Positions 1 through 11,628 of a DNA stretch of 64,000 bases are shown piece after piece. Location of the stretch: contig OW285196.1 in the NCBI GenBank assembly GCA_935421135.1, positions 10,675,501 through 10,739,500 of the forward strand, written 5' to 3'. This DNA comes from Bugulina stolonifera (taxonomy: Eukaryota > Bryozoa > Gymnolaemata > Cheilostomatida > Bugulidae). The notes beneath the pieces are model-generated. The model was not told the origin of the DNA. It saw only the letters and a list, made by a program, of their open reading frames with translations, and did not search any database. Every line of letters starts with the position of its first letter. The stretch's first letter is position 1. The translations under genes and the position numbers were made by a program.

Positions 1-189
1 GTAGAACTTTGGAGCTAACCTATAAAACAGTTGGGCAGCCCTTGCAAATCCATAACAATATTAACTAGTAAAAATACAATCTTTGCTGCTCCTTCTGCTG
101 GCAAAGAAAGAAACGATCGAATCTTGTACATGTATTTCCTTAATTTTAATATTATTTGAGATAATATATAATATCTACTTTGATTGTAG

Positions 190-1918
190 TTTGGAACATA
201 GATTCTGTCGAACAGAAAAAAGCTGAGAACTTTGCCCAAGCACTTTCCTTCCCATTGAAACCATTACAACAATTCAGGGCGGTTTTAAAAGGTAATTAAC
301 TTTGTTTTTAGACAAAGTTTATAATAAGCTAAGCAAAAAATGTACATTATTGTACATATAGGTAGTGGTTGTAATAATCATGGCGAAGCCATTACTGGCC
401 TTAGAATTTTCTCATGGCTTATATTGTTGCGTGTGGGTGAGTAGTAGGCGCACAGTAGTGTAAACCTAACCAGGGCACCTGAAGAAAAGATACCAAAACG
501 CGTCAGGCAAATAGCCACGCTTCGAACACTGATTTGAGGTGACTCTCCTATCTTTCGTAAATGTATGCAATTGGATGATTTGATTTTCAACATGTGAACT
601 CAACACAATGCAATACAATTCAAAACCAGATTTTATAACATTGTAGACGTACATGTAGGTTGAAATGGAAGCAAATATGCCAGTAGTTAAACAATGAATA
701 TAGATTTTGATAGCACAGCCTTGTCTCTAAGAAATTCAATTAAGCAACTACAAAAAAATTGTATGTACATTGTACATTATTGTACTGGAATTTAAACCTA
801 AACATACCAAGTTTTTCACTAGCAATGATCAGGTATGAGGAGAACACAGATTTTGCTTTGAGAATTATTTCAGGGTAAATTAATCTCTCTAGGAGAAACT
901 GACCACGATGACGAGCAATTGTTGACCAGTGGGTGGGCAGGAAACAGGACATCGTTCTATATGCTATCTGCATGTACAGACACATACGCATAGCAGCCTA
1001 ACTGTATTCTACAGTCATGTTCTGCATGCATATTGCATGTACATGTATAGTATTTAATAGCAGAACAAGAAGCTAAGTTTTGTCGATTACTCCATATGCA
1101 TGCAACGAGTGGCTTCTCTCTTTGCAGAGGACTTTGCTTCAATAGTTCAAGAGAGGGAAAAGACAAACTGGATCGTTCTCAGGAGAATGTTCCTGTGTAT
1201 TCAGGAAATATTCAAGGCTCTACTAAATCTTCGGCTTAATCCTAGAGAACTGACCTCTTATATCAAGGCTTTATTTTGTGCTGCACATGGGTTTTTAATG
1301 ATCTACGAGGGAAGACATATTAAGGATTGTTCTAAAGGCTATGAAACATGGGTAGGTCTAGCGCACTCTGTAGATGTACATATTAATGTTCTTCATAGCA
1401 GTTACTCTGTGTGAGGTTGTTCATATGTGGCACTTTTATCACTGTTAGTTCTTTCATTTGTCACATGTACACCACTTTTATTGATTTACCTGTGTGGACT
1501 TATTTCTTTGGAACCTTTGATTTGTGTATTAGGTGCAGCTGAAGGTGGATAGTATTAGATTGAACAAGGTGCTTGTGTGTTATTGCAGATAATTGTACAT
1601 GTATATCATGCTATGCGCACACATTGTATACATATTCTCATGCATGTACTATGTAAATAATTAGACGTTTATATAGACAGATACACTTGGGCATGTACAC
1701 ATCACATACATGACTCCATGCTTAATTTTTTCTCCCAAATCAAAACTTCGAAAATATATTGCAAGCTAGGTTGAAACAAGTCTTTACAATAATTGAATTG
1801 TGTGATTGCCTTGTTCTGTCTACACAAATGTTAGTTACAGTTAAATGCTGACTTTTGCATTTTCAAGGAGGAATTTGCCAATTTTGTCAAAGATACAGCT
1901 TCCAAAGTAAAGGTATGA
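190..1918 (+). CDS. Bcl-2-like family gene 1 (5' partial)
   Basis: Exons read by hand: 190-291 (phase 1 to 1, 34 codons), 1128-1351 (phase 1 to 0) and 1868-1918 ending in TGA. All have AG acceptors, and internal donors are gtaatt and gtaggt. The third-exon equivalent starts EDFASIV, has KTNWIVLRRMF (BH1-like, NW kept) and ends GYETW exactly at the donor. The last exon begins EEFANFVKDT, so the join reads ETW|EEFANFV, like BH2 GGW|DAFVELY of Bcl-2 proteins. The N-terminal exon that should carry the BH4-like helix was not found and probably lies left of the window. There is no transmembrane tail; an AATAAA near 1973 could serve polyadenylation. Exon order and phases match the five other members here. 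The Bcl-2 assignment is inference from motif order, intron phase and spacing; an unrelated all-helical family remains possible. Confidence 0.6.
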
Positions 1919-2306
1919 TCACTATGGGCATAATATTTAGGTCAAAAGCTCACACACACATTGAATATTACAAATAAAGATTAAAGTTGGAAGAGTGGAT
2001 ACCATGTTTGAGCTTGAATGCAATATTCTTTATATGATGAATGAATTATGCTGCCCATAGATTACAATAAGTTATCAGCTTTTATAATACATACTTGACA
2101 CCAAGGCTTTTTTAAAAAAAGCTGCGACACAATAATGACATTCATGCATGGCTTGCAGCTAATCCATATATTACACATGTTGATATGTATCCATCTGGGA
2201 TACAATGAGGCGTATTTGGAAATACCCATAAAGTAATTTGTAGATATTCAGCAGTCCGTTTGTGGAACAAGGCTACTCAGTCTTCTGGTATGATATAACC
2301 ACAAAT

Positions 2307-4549
2307 ATGTGTCCCGCTAGAAGTAGTTATTCCGATACAAACGGCAGCCGTGTTAGATTTCAAAACAATGAATCACTCCGCCCTATCAAAGAAATTTTAC
2401 GCAATTACGGTGAGTATAACTAATTTTGAAAAGACTATTCTCATTATCAAGTTAGACATGGTGCTAACCATCACACATAACCATTGTTTGAGCGGTTGGA
2501 TTATACAATTTGCAGTAACAGTAGTTCAGTTTAGTTGAGTTGCTGTATTATAAAACTCAAGTTGATAGGAGCTGTAGGGATTTAGCTGCGATACTCAGCC
2601 ATTCTATTAGAATTCTCCCATGGTACTGATTGAACGTAGGAAACATCTTCTGTGCCCTCTAAATAATACCTAAAAGTGCTAGCTATTGCTCAAACTGAGC
2701 TGAAAATTTTGCTGAGTTAAAATTATAGCAAATATTTGCAATTTGCATGATTAGGTGTTATTACATTATGCAAACTTCTTGTGCAATTTAAGATGTAATA
2801 GCGACAATCATTGTCTAGTTTAATGTCTATAGAAATGATCTCTCGAGACACAGATAACAAATTAAAGCAAATTGAAAACAGGATGTGCAGGTACTCGGCA
2901 GTCTCCTCAAACTTTAGTAGTACACTTAATGGTAAGAGATCAAGTACTCACCTTTATTATTACACAACATAATCTTAAAGTTTCCAGGCATCAATGGCCG
3001 ATGATTGTCATTGATCAGATTTTATGTGCATATATGCATCAAAATAACTAGAATTTAACACAGGTGAAATATTTACGCATCATGTACATGATGCTTTGAA
3101 CCTTGCTCATTGACATCTTTGTAGTATTCAGTTACTAGAACTAAATGTATTAGTGTCAGGAGGTAAGTATAGGAGTCTAACGATGCTTCGATATATTCAA
3201 CTGGTAAAATGAGTTTTCTTTTATGCCAACTCCTCACTTGATTACCAGTTGCCAGCTATTGAAACTTTTAAATTATTAGTTACTAATACTGTATTCTTTA
3301 TCTTAGATGAACTCACAGCCTTAATCAACAGTGAAGCAGTGGATAGAGTTGAACTCATTGTATCTGTTAACCAGCTGTTTAAAAATATATGCCGACGACT
3401 TCAGAAAAATGTCAGAGGTGCTATAGAACAAGTCAACTCTATTTTCGAGATGAAAATTGTTGCAGCTGCAGCATTGCAAGATTATGAGAAAAGATGTAAA
3501 AGTCGAGGGGAACCAGCAGATTGGGTAACGATTTACCAATAATGATTTACCAATAATGATTTACCAATAATGATTTACCAATAATAGATCTATCTGAGCT
3601 ACTTTGTTCTTCACATCAGTAGCTATGGCAAATCTAAAGTAGTCTAAAGTTGTTTTAGTTCAAAATCAATTCTTGTCAAGTGCTGTACTTACATGTATAT
3701 TACCCTTGAAGTTTCAACCATGCGAAATTTGCTTAAGACCAATCCAGTGTTTATAAAATTTGGAGCCAAAAGCCACTGGAGTATGATATTCTACAGTATA
3801 TTACTCCAACTACAGCGCTTCTGGCAATCATACAATGTATGTGTGAAATTTACGTCAGTATAATATTTTAATCTGGAAAATATAGCAGTTACATATTGGG
3901 TAGCTAAGACACCATTAGTTTATTGTCAATACAGGTCTGCTCGGGCAATTAACAAACAACAACACAACATTGTGAGTCATGTCACTGATGCCAGTGTTGG
4001 AGCAATGCTATATAAATGTACATTGTATGTTACAACTAATGCTGTATCTGTATTAAACTGAAACTATTGCAACACTATTGCAACATTATGCTACAACGGA
4101 ATGGCCCAGGTGGTAGTGCTGGCCAGTTTTTACTTGTGTCTGACTGTGTTTCTCGCTGTATGTAAGAAAGCTGAATGATACAAAAGTTGTCTTCTATTGG
4201 CCAGTTCTTAAGTTTCCAACCTTGAACAAACAAATTGAATCATTAATTTCAAGCTCACTTTTGGAAGTTGTCAAACTACGCTTTTAGCAATGTTAATGGC
4301 AGCAATTTTTATTTGTTTAACCATTTGGCACTACTTGCATTACTACAGTATGTTGTGACAATGTGCCGAGCTAGAAATTACTGTTTGGCAATTTAATTTA
4401 TAACTTGCTTTTGGGAAATAGTATTAACTAAAACTGTTTTCTATGTGTGGTGCTCTAATATTTGAACGTTCTTTTAGGATGAGCTGATTTCGACAGTTAA
4501 TGAACGCCAGAAAGCTACGAGGAGTCATTGTTATCCATACAGACGTTAA
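2307..4549 (+). CDS. Bcl-2-like family gene 2
   Basis: Four exons: 2307-2409, 2833-2931, 3307-3524 and 4478-4549, together 492 nt for 163 residues, with phases 1, 1, 0. The start MCPARSSYSDTNGS is the first ATG in the open frame of exon 1, only about 390 bp after gene 1 ends on the same strand. Exon 1 ends with a short helix (ESLRPIKEILRNY). Exon 2 has LKQIENRM at residues 45-52, similar in layout to a BH3 core LxxIGDxF. Exon 3 ends EPADW (W140) at the donor gtaacg, and exon 4 resumes DELISTV, giving the family's W|D join. The protein is short, ends in a basic HCYPYRR tail and has no membrane anchor. Intron 3 starts with four copies of a 14-bp repeat. AATAAA follows near 4663. The gene model is fairly sure; the family name is inference. 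Confidence 0.6.
3526..3590 (+). repeat. 14-bp tandem repeat at intron start
   Basis: About four copies of gatttaccaataat directly follow the exon 3 donor of gene 2. Confidence 0.85.
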
Positions 4550-5647
4550 TATTCGATGAAAAATACTGCTGGTCAGCAACACCGTTAATATTACCTCTTT
4601 GAAATGTCTACTTTTTTGATGAGAAAAATAATCTGAGGTATAAAATACTGATGCAAGCTACAATAAATTTATTTCATTGCAAACATATATTATTTTTATC
4701 TCTAAAAATGATATTATCTTTAACGTAAACTCCTTGATATTTGGATGAAATATAGTTGAATATAATTATCATATCTCCAAGCAATTAAGTGAGCTACTAT
4801 CATACCAGAGTGATAATAGTGACTCAAGAATAAGACGAACTTCGACGTTGCTAGTACTAGCAAAAGTGGGTTACTCATACTAAACTTAGTCACACAGTAC
4901 TTGGTTTATCTGTCCCATGCCAGCCTAGGTCAAGGTTGCCTACATACCTGCCAAGGTGCAGGAACAAAATGTTACACTTTTCTGCACAAAATCCCTGCAA
5001 AAGCACTGGACTCCCAGGACATAGTTTTGGGTGTATATTTTTTAAATAACACTTATCGCTAGAAAGCATTAATAATGTCCATTGCAGTGCCATTAATTTT
5101 ACTGGCGTTTAAAATAATGACGTCTCTCAATATAAATTACTTACTTTAGGTTATATCTTGTGTTTTATGAGTTTTAGCAACATTTTCACCATAGGCACAA
5201 GATCAGCCGCTGGAAAATTAGTAGGGACAGTAGATGTCCTCACAAAATCTGGGCACTTAGCAAGCATAGTTGCATAAACTTTCCAAATCTGACGTGTGAT
5301 GCGTGAATGATGTACATGGAGAACTCACATTGGAAGACAGACGGCAGATGTAAAACAAGGAAAATCAACTTTTTTCTCTTGTGGGTAATTGAGTGGTATC
5401 AGAGGACTGCACTACGTAATTCTATGTACATGTCACCTATACAGTGATTTGATCTTAAACTTCCACAGTCGTGTGTAACTAAATGTTAGTTGAGAGCAGA
5501 GGATTGCTGTACAGTATTTAATATGTCTTATTATTACAGTGTGTTGACATTATTTGACAATGAATTGAAAAAAGTACATCTTTTGTAAAGACAAATTAGC
5601 AATCATGCGATGACTCCATACTTTGACAATTATTGCGTAGTTTGATT
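4550..5647. other. Spacer between convergent genes 2 and 3
   Basis: AT-rich sequence holding the presumed polyadenylation signal of gene 2 near 4663. No exon-like open frame with splice sites was seen. Genes 2 and 3 converge here. Confidence 0.6.
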
Positions 5648-8515
5648 CTACTTCTTAGCTCTTTTTATTTGTGGGCTTGACAAACTGTTTGTAGACAGCC
5701 ATTGAGATCTGGCTGTCCGTTCTGCATATGTTGCTCCAGATGCCCTACATGTAGGTCTAGCAGCAGCACCCACATTTGTCAGAGTGTTGCCAGCGGGTCC
5801 AGCACTTGTTGATGCTTGTGAACACTTAGCAATGGATTGCTGCTGTGGATTGCTCGATGATGAGCTTTGGTCATGTCTTGAAATCTCCATACTTTGAGGC
5901 CTTGGAGTTATGCGTGTTGTACCATAAGGTTCTTGCCTGTTATCATATCCACCAAACGTCGCAGCTCGAAGTTTAGTAGTCGTTTTTCCACCATGGAAAT
6001 CAAACCCACCGAAACTTTGATTTCCACAAAAACCACCAACTCCTTGGTCTTCCTCTGGTTCTCCATATTCACCCTAAAGTTATACATCAAACAGCAGCAT
6101 CAGACAGCAGCGTCAGACAGCAGCGTCAGACAGCAGCGTCAGGCAGCAGCGTCAGACAGCAGCGTCAGACAGCAGCGTCAGACAGCAGCGTCAGACAGCA
6201 GCGTCAGACAGCAGCGTCAGACAGCAGCGTCAGACAGCAGCGTCAGACAGCAGCGTCAGACAGCAGCGTCAGACAGCAGCGTCAGACAGCAGCGTCAGAC
6301 AGTAGCGTCAGACAGCAGCATCAGACAGTAGCGTCAGACAGCAGCGTCAGACAGCAGCGTCAGACAGTAGCGTCAGACAGCAGCGACAGACAGCAGCGTC
6401 AGACAGCAGCGTCAGACAGTAGCGTCAGACAGCAGCGTCAGACAGTAGCGTCAGACAGCAGTGTCAGACAGCAGCGTCAGACAGCGTATAATTTGTTTGC
6501 TAAGCAGAGGTTCATCATTTACATGTATTTCCGCTACTTATTAACAACTTGAGTACTAGACTGTAAACAGACATGCATGTTGTAAATAAAGAAGTACATG
6601 TAAATAATGTAGACTAAAATGAATATTGCATTGATGTATCATTATGCATTCAATTAATATTGAAATGGTAAGCAATTATTATCTTTTGTCAAACACCTGG
6701 CAATCAGATTTGCATTTGATCAAGATGTTTGACTGCATTCTAAGCAAATATAGCTAGCTACCCAATAGTCTATTTTTAATCTACATGTATTACTAAAGTT
6801 AAAGATTGTGTTGACATAAATATACAAGGAACTGCCTGCATTACAGATTTTATGATGCAACGAAGAGACAGTAACAAAATTTAAAAGAGTAGACCGCACT
6901 GACTATACATCTTTCATACAAATGTGTACTATAATGTTGTAACAACTAACCCATCCATCAAGTAATTCGCTAACGTTAGCATCTTCTAGAGTGTAAAACA
7001 CGGCATCAATGATGCAACTGTAAATCCGCAACATTTGCTTTGGTTCTTCTGGTGCATTAAGAATGACACTTACAAACTCTCTGATCCCAGTAAAAAGAAT
7101 TGTCATGGCATGAATGTCAGCATCTGTGCTTGTTTCCAGGATCCGGGTAAAGAAATCTAAAACAAGATAAAAATTCATATTTCAGATGTGATTTTATTAT
7201 ATTATGATGAGTGTACACACATGTATTTCTAGCTCTAAAGAGTTAGCATTAGTAATTTTTTACAGTCTAGTAATCCCCATAAATATAATCTACAATGTAC
7301 ATGCATGTATATGTAATTCATCAGTTCTTGCCTTTGTAAGGTAACAGGATTACTAATGTTTTCCTAAGAATCCCTAAGTAACTTCTAAGCTATGAGATAA
7401 TCTGACGATTAATTTGGAGATTGTAAAGTATTTTAATTTAAAATAATGCTAATGTGAGGATGTCTCCAAAAATCCGAGCAAGTTATCAATAATGAAAAGC
7501 CTCTCGAGCTCTCTGAGCAAGCACTGAAAATCTGAACTGCACTGAAAATCTGAACTGCTCGGGAAATCCAAGAACTTGAATGTACTTGGAGCACGATTAA
7601 CCAACTAATGAACAGCGCAAAGCCGAAGTCAATACCATAATCACTACTAATTGAATAGTGATCATGAGTTTAGGGGAAATACTACTAGAATTACGAGCAA
7701 TTCTATTTTATATCATCATACCTGTTAATTCATCTAAAAGTTCAAACAGGGATTCATGCTCTTTAAAATTTGCCCATATTTCTATTGATTTGGCGTTCGA
7801 AGTGTCAATGAATTTCTGCCCAAACAATTCTGCGCCTTGTTTAGCTGAAACATAGATATTGAGCTTTACTAACAAAATGTTAGAGTTAAATGTGTACATG
7901 TACATATTATGTAGAGGTATTTATATTGACATAGTTGTGTTTATTTCTAACTAGTGGTTCTAACAAGAAATACCGCAGAAATATTGTAGCTGGATTTGGT
8001 AACTTTTGCGTTAAAACATGCAGTAGCTAAAAGTCTGGTTATAAAATAATGCAAGTCATGCATTTGTAGACAGAAAGAATTAATGACTATGCCTTAACGA
8101 AATTCTAAGAATAATTAATTAATTATATTGATACTTATTTGTTGAACGTCTTAGCCTGCAGTCAGATAATATTAGCCATTACTAATTGTTTTAAAAATAA
8201 ATTAGAGACACTTGAAAAAGTCACATAATGGCGCTTAAACATCTGACACTGTGCCAAGTCCTAGTGGTATTACTTACTACACTCATTGGCATACACCATT
8301 TTCTTTTTGTAGGTGGGAGAATCGTGCAGTTGGACGAACCTTGTAAGTTTGAGAACAAGGGATGAGTCACCTACTGTGTCCGCTATCACATGAACAGCTA
8401 TCTCTCTGGCAACTCTCGCAAACTCTGGCTCCGGGAACTTGTGCAGATCAGTAAGAACGGCTCCATCACGCCCATGGGGTAGTTCAGGCTGGCACGACAG
8501 AATACTCTTAGCCAT
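5648..8515 (-). CDS. Bcl-2-like family gene 3, long low-complexity tail
   Basis: Exons on the minus strand: 8515-8278, 7844-7722, 7156-6951 and 6073-5648; 993 nt, 330 residues, phases 1, 1, 0. The chosen start is MAKSILSC at 8515. Family genes 4 and 5 have an extra small first exon, so the true start may lie upstream. Exon 1 has the BH4-like AREIAVHVIADTV (R37-E38-I39). Exon 3 ends SELLDGW (W189) at donor gttagt, but its BH1 position lacks the usual Trp. The last exon begins GEYGEPEEDQ and encodes a Gly-, Ser- and Gln-rich tail with no hydrophobic anchor. Its acceptor lies 20 bp from a 13-bp minisatellite filling the intron. If the last intron is not spliced, the protein instead ends WVSCYNIIVHICMKDV at about 6903. 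Core exons are well supported; the tail exon is less certain. Confidence 0.55.
6092..6485 (-). repeat. 13-bp minisatellite in the last intron of gene 3
   Basis: About 30 copies of a 13-bp unit (cagcgtcagacag on the plus strand), mostly identical, with scattered variants such as gtagcg. The unit is not a multiple of three, so it gives repeats in every frame; the long open frame across it is an artefact. In gene orientation it is a CTGACGCTGCTGT tract ending about 20 bp before the tail exon acceptor. Confidence 0.9.
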
Positions 8516-8948
8516 ATTATGCACATGAAAAGCAACCAACCATAGAAAAATGCTAATGCATTTCTATTGTATGTTTTTGATCTACTTGTACAATGTATGT
8601 TTGCTTTTTGCTTTATTTCTGGTAGATGCATAAGCAAAGCAGAATCACAAGAACCTGGCTCGTCCATAACTTAGAGAGAGCCTGCTTTTAAAAAGCACAA
8701 TCACAGACAGCTAGTAAGTTTAATTTGAGCTATTTCCTGTACATCATGTCTGTCTGATTATCTCACCTGTGACCTCTTGAGCTGGTTAAAGAGGTAGTAA
8801 GGACTCTAAATCACGTTTTAATCAAAATGATATTTAAAATTTGAAAGATAGTGGAAGAATAATATAGTTTCTGAAATTTCATAATTTGTTGCTGATATGT
8901 ACAATAACATTGGTATATTAGACTATTTGAGTCAAGCCAGCATTCTAC
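8516..8948. other. Upstream region of gene 3
   Basis: Holds a possible minus-strand leader with an ATG at 8667 (MDEPGSCDSALL), but its usable donors are all phase 1 and do not join gene 3 exon 1, whose acceptor is phase 0. Otherwise there is nothing supportable. Confidence 0.4.
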
Positions 8949-9924
8949 TCACTGTATTTCCATTGGAATTCCTCCACTAACTGGCGAATGAATGTGCTGA
9001 AACTTCTAGCTTTGAATTTTAATCTCACTTTCCCAAAAATAAGAAGAATTTGTGAAACATCAAAGGTTTAACTGGCAGATATTTTTTTCTTTAGCAAGCA
9101 AGAAGTACAACAGCTAACATTGCGAAACGCAATACTAATTGTGCGGCAATTATACATACTGGGCATGGTGGAGTAGGTCTACATTTCAATTGAGAAGAGT
9201 GCATAGGGGAAGCTGGTGGAGCAGAATCGAGACCAGTCCTGAAATCCGTAAGTTTCTTCTCTGCTCTCAAATCAGCGGATGCATTAAGAGCTGCATCCAT
9301 GGCTGTTGTGTCAAAGGGATCTATAACAGTATGAGCTCCAGGCCGCTTTATTTTTGGAGTAAACGGTCGTTCTACATTGAACGACCAACGCTGCCCTGCT
9401 CCTCCTTCTGGCCTGTTTTTAGCATCTGATGCAGGCCTCCCCTAGAAAAGATCCTGGAAGCTAAATTGAATACAGTGTTATGGGATGCCTTCAGCATTTG
9501 GATCGTATCACTTTCAGCTACCAAAACCTAAGTAAGGATGACATAAATGGGCCCCCTCGGTAATACTTGCACATGAATGATGATGTTTATGAATGAAAGT
9601 GAACAAGTAGTGTACACATATTACTTTGACAGTCAAGTTCAATTGCTATTGGGGGCAGGAATTCAGTTTAACATCAAATGGTTGCAACAATTTTGACAAA
9701 AAACACATAATAAATTGCAAGTGGACACATTTATGTTGTGCTAATGATTGCCTGCTTCCTGGCATAACTATCATAGTTTTTTCCATAATACACATGTATT
9801 TAAGGGTGGTGGTGGCGGTGTTGGTGATGGTGGAAAAATAAAGAATTTGAACAGGTTGATCAGATTATATTAGTAAATTTACCTTTGGAAGTTTCTCCGA
9901 CATTTCACCGGAACGGTTTCCAGT
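8949..9924 (-). CDS. Proline-rich C-terminal exons of an unidentified gene
   Basis: Three consecutive phase-0 exons fit on the minus strand: 9924-9883 (TGNRSGEMSEKLPK), 9441-9160 (94 codons, starting GRPASDAKNRPEGG) and 9005-8949, which ends GGIPMEIQ and a TGA. The donors are gtaaat and gtatgt, and each acceptor has a pyrimidine tract. The product is 126 residues of Pro-, Ala- and Ser-rich sequence without a recognisable domain, like the disordered tail of gene 4. The 5' part was not found between 9925 and 11600. It could be the tail of a seventh, decayed family member or an unrelated gene; I do not recognise it. The open reading across all three joins is the main support. Confidence 0.4.
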
Positions 9925-11510
9925 CTAAGTAAAGAATTTTTGAAATCGAAAAATATGGCAGAAACTTTAAAAAACAAGAGTTAGCTACTGAGAAACATTT
10001 CCAGAATATTTGCTATGAAATATATCGAAGCCATTCTATGCATATTAAATACCAATTAGTCTGACTACTTTAATCTCGCCAACATAAAGTCAGTAACCTC
10101 TAGAGAGACAGGTTACACTAGTTGACCATTCTACGGCTTTGTACATGTTGTAGTGCACGGGGCGAATATAACACCAGCATTTCTTCAATGGAAGATAGTG
10201 CAACCTGCATGCTATCTAAATTTTGAGATACTTCAAATCTCAGAATTATTTGATCTGGCCCAGAATTGGTGCTATGTAAAAGGCTGTTTGAGCATAGTAT
10301 ACAGTTTCTTTAAACCTAGCTGCAAAAAAAATATTCTTAATTGTATCATAGAAAACAATCAACAAGCTTTGTAGCACTTGCACTGTATAATATTAACAGT
10401 GCCATATTTGTTCTGCTAAAAAGTTTCATAACATTGTTCACCTTCTTTGCTATGCTATTCTATTCGCAGAATTACTATCAAACTTCACTTTGCAGATGCG
10501 TCTCGTCAGCTTTATAATTATATTGTGGGTAAACGTATGATTATGATGTCTTGTATAGAATGGGAAAGTCATATTTGTACCTGTTTTGCATGTAAAGGCT
10601 TGAAATGGTATATTATTGTATACGCAATACCGTAACCTACCAACGATTACTCGCAGAATTAAAATCACTTAGTACAGTCAATAAGGTTCGACTGCTTTTT
10701 ATGTACACATGACTAATGACGTTTTGCTGTATTAGCCTGCACTACCTCATGGGCCAGATCGGGCGACCGAGAGGGGGCAACTCCAAACGATTTTACCAGT
10801 TGTTAGTTTTCAAAATGTTAATGCATACTCTTTGTTTGCATAAAAGAAGAGTATCCGTGGAAAAAAGTGATTTTCTAGAATCTCCTATTACAGTTGAGTA
10901 AAAACTTGTGCCGGTTGTTGATTAGAGGGTATCATTGTTTTACACAAACAATTACAATTGCTCGGGGGAAAAAGTGTTAAGGAAACAGGTAGTTTGTCCT
11001 GATGAATTAACCTGGTTGCAGCTAAGGACATACCGTGACATATAATTAAGCGTAACATATAATTAAGCGAGAATTTGGTTCCTGAGAATTTCACCTATAC
11101 ACATTGCAATATAGGCAGCAATCAATCTTGTTACTGCAACCAAAACTACAACATATTCTTGTATTATTAAACAACCTTGTTCGCTTTTTATTTGTTTAAC
11201 CACGTCTTACTGCAGACAGACTGATTATTAATTCATTTTCTTGCTTTGTTGTCGCAATAGAATTGTCATAGCTAGTAATCAGCTTGGCCATTGGCATTTC
11301 TGTATAGAAAAATTTAGAGTAATTTCAACAACTTATTTGAAGAATACAAATTTGTATACCAGTACAAGGACAGAAATAGTGCTAATAGGAACGGTGGCAG
11401 TTATAACATAAATAGATAAAAGTCTGCTACGTGTCACATGTTACCCAGTCTCTGTGTCATGTTGTTAGGAAGATTGCAGTAATACAAATGCATCGTCAAA
11501 TTATGCTTGC
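9925..11510. other. Unresolved region
   Basis: Contains a few very short plus-strand segments flanked by AG and GT (around 10470-10520, 10655-10687 and 10738 onward, the last reading PALPHGPDRATERGQ), and two related TTCTGCGA-containing segments. None joins into a convincing gene. Confidence 0.35.
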
Positions 11511-11515
11511 AAATA

Positions 11516-11521
11516 TTTATT
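11516..11521 (-). terminator. Polyadenylation signal of the C-type lectin gene
   Basis: AATAAA on the minus strand about 110 bp after the stop codon; the duplicated lectin copy at 17228 keeps the same AATAAA sequence. Confidence 0.6.
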
Positions 11522-11628
11522 GAACAAAATTAATTTTTCACAGTATTTCTGTAACAGATGAAAATCCAGCAGGCACTCATGTTTCATCTAGGGAATACTT
11601 TAGCAGTTGTGTTTCTATTGAAGAAATG

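Noticed and set aside
1128..1351. Death-domain or CARD fold for the helical family
   Set aside because: The core is longer (about 150 residues), and the GW...GSW| spacing with a phase-0 intron fits Bcl-2 better; not excluded without a structure search.
5894..6331. Plus-strand frame rich in Q, S and R
   Set aside because: It crosses the 13-bp minisatellite and the antisense of gene 3's tail exon.
6092..6485. CRISPR-like array
   Set aside because: Units are contiguous 13-mers with no unique spacers, in an animal intron.
8600..8667. MDEPGSC start for gene 3
   Set aside because: All nearby donors are phase 1, while the next exon needs phase 0.
10447..10901. Plus-strand gene of tiny exons
   Set aside because: Exons of 30-55 nt with weak donors; no family resemblance and no consistent start.
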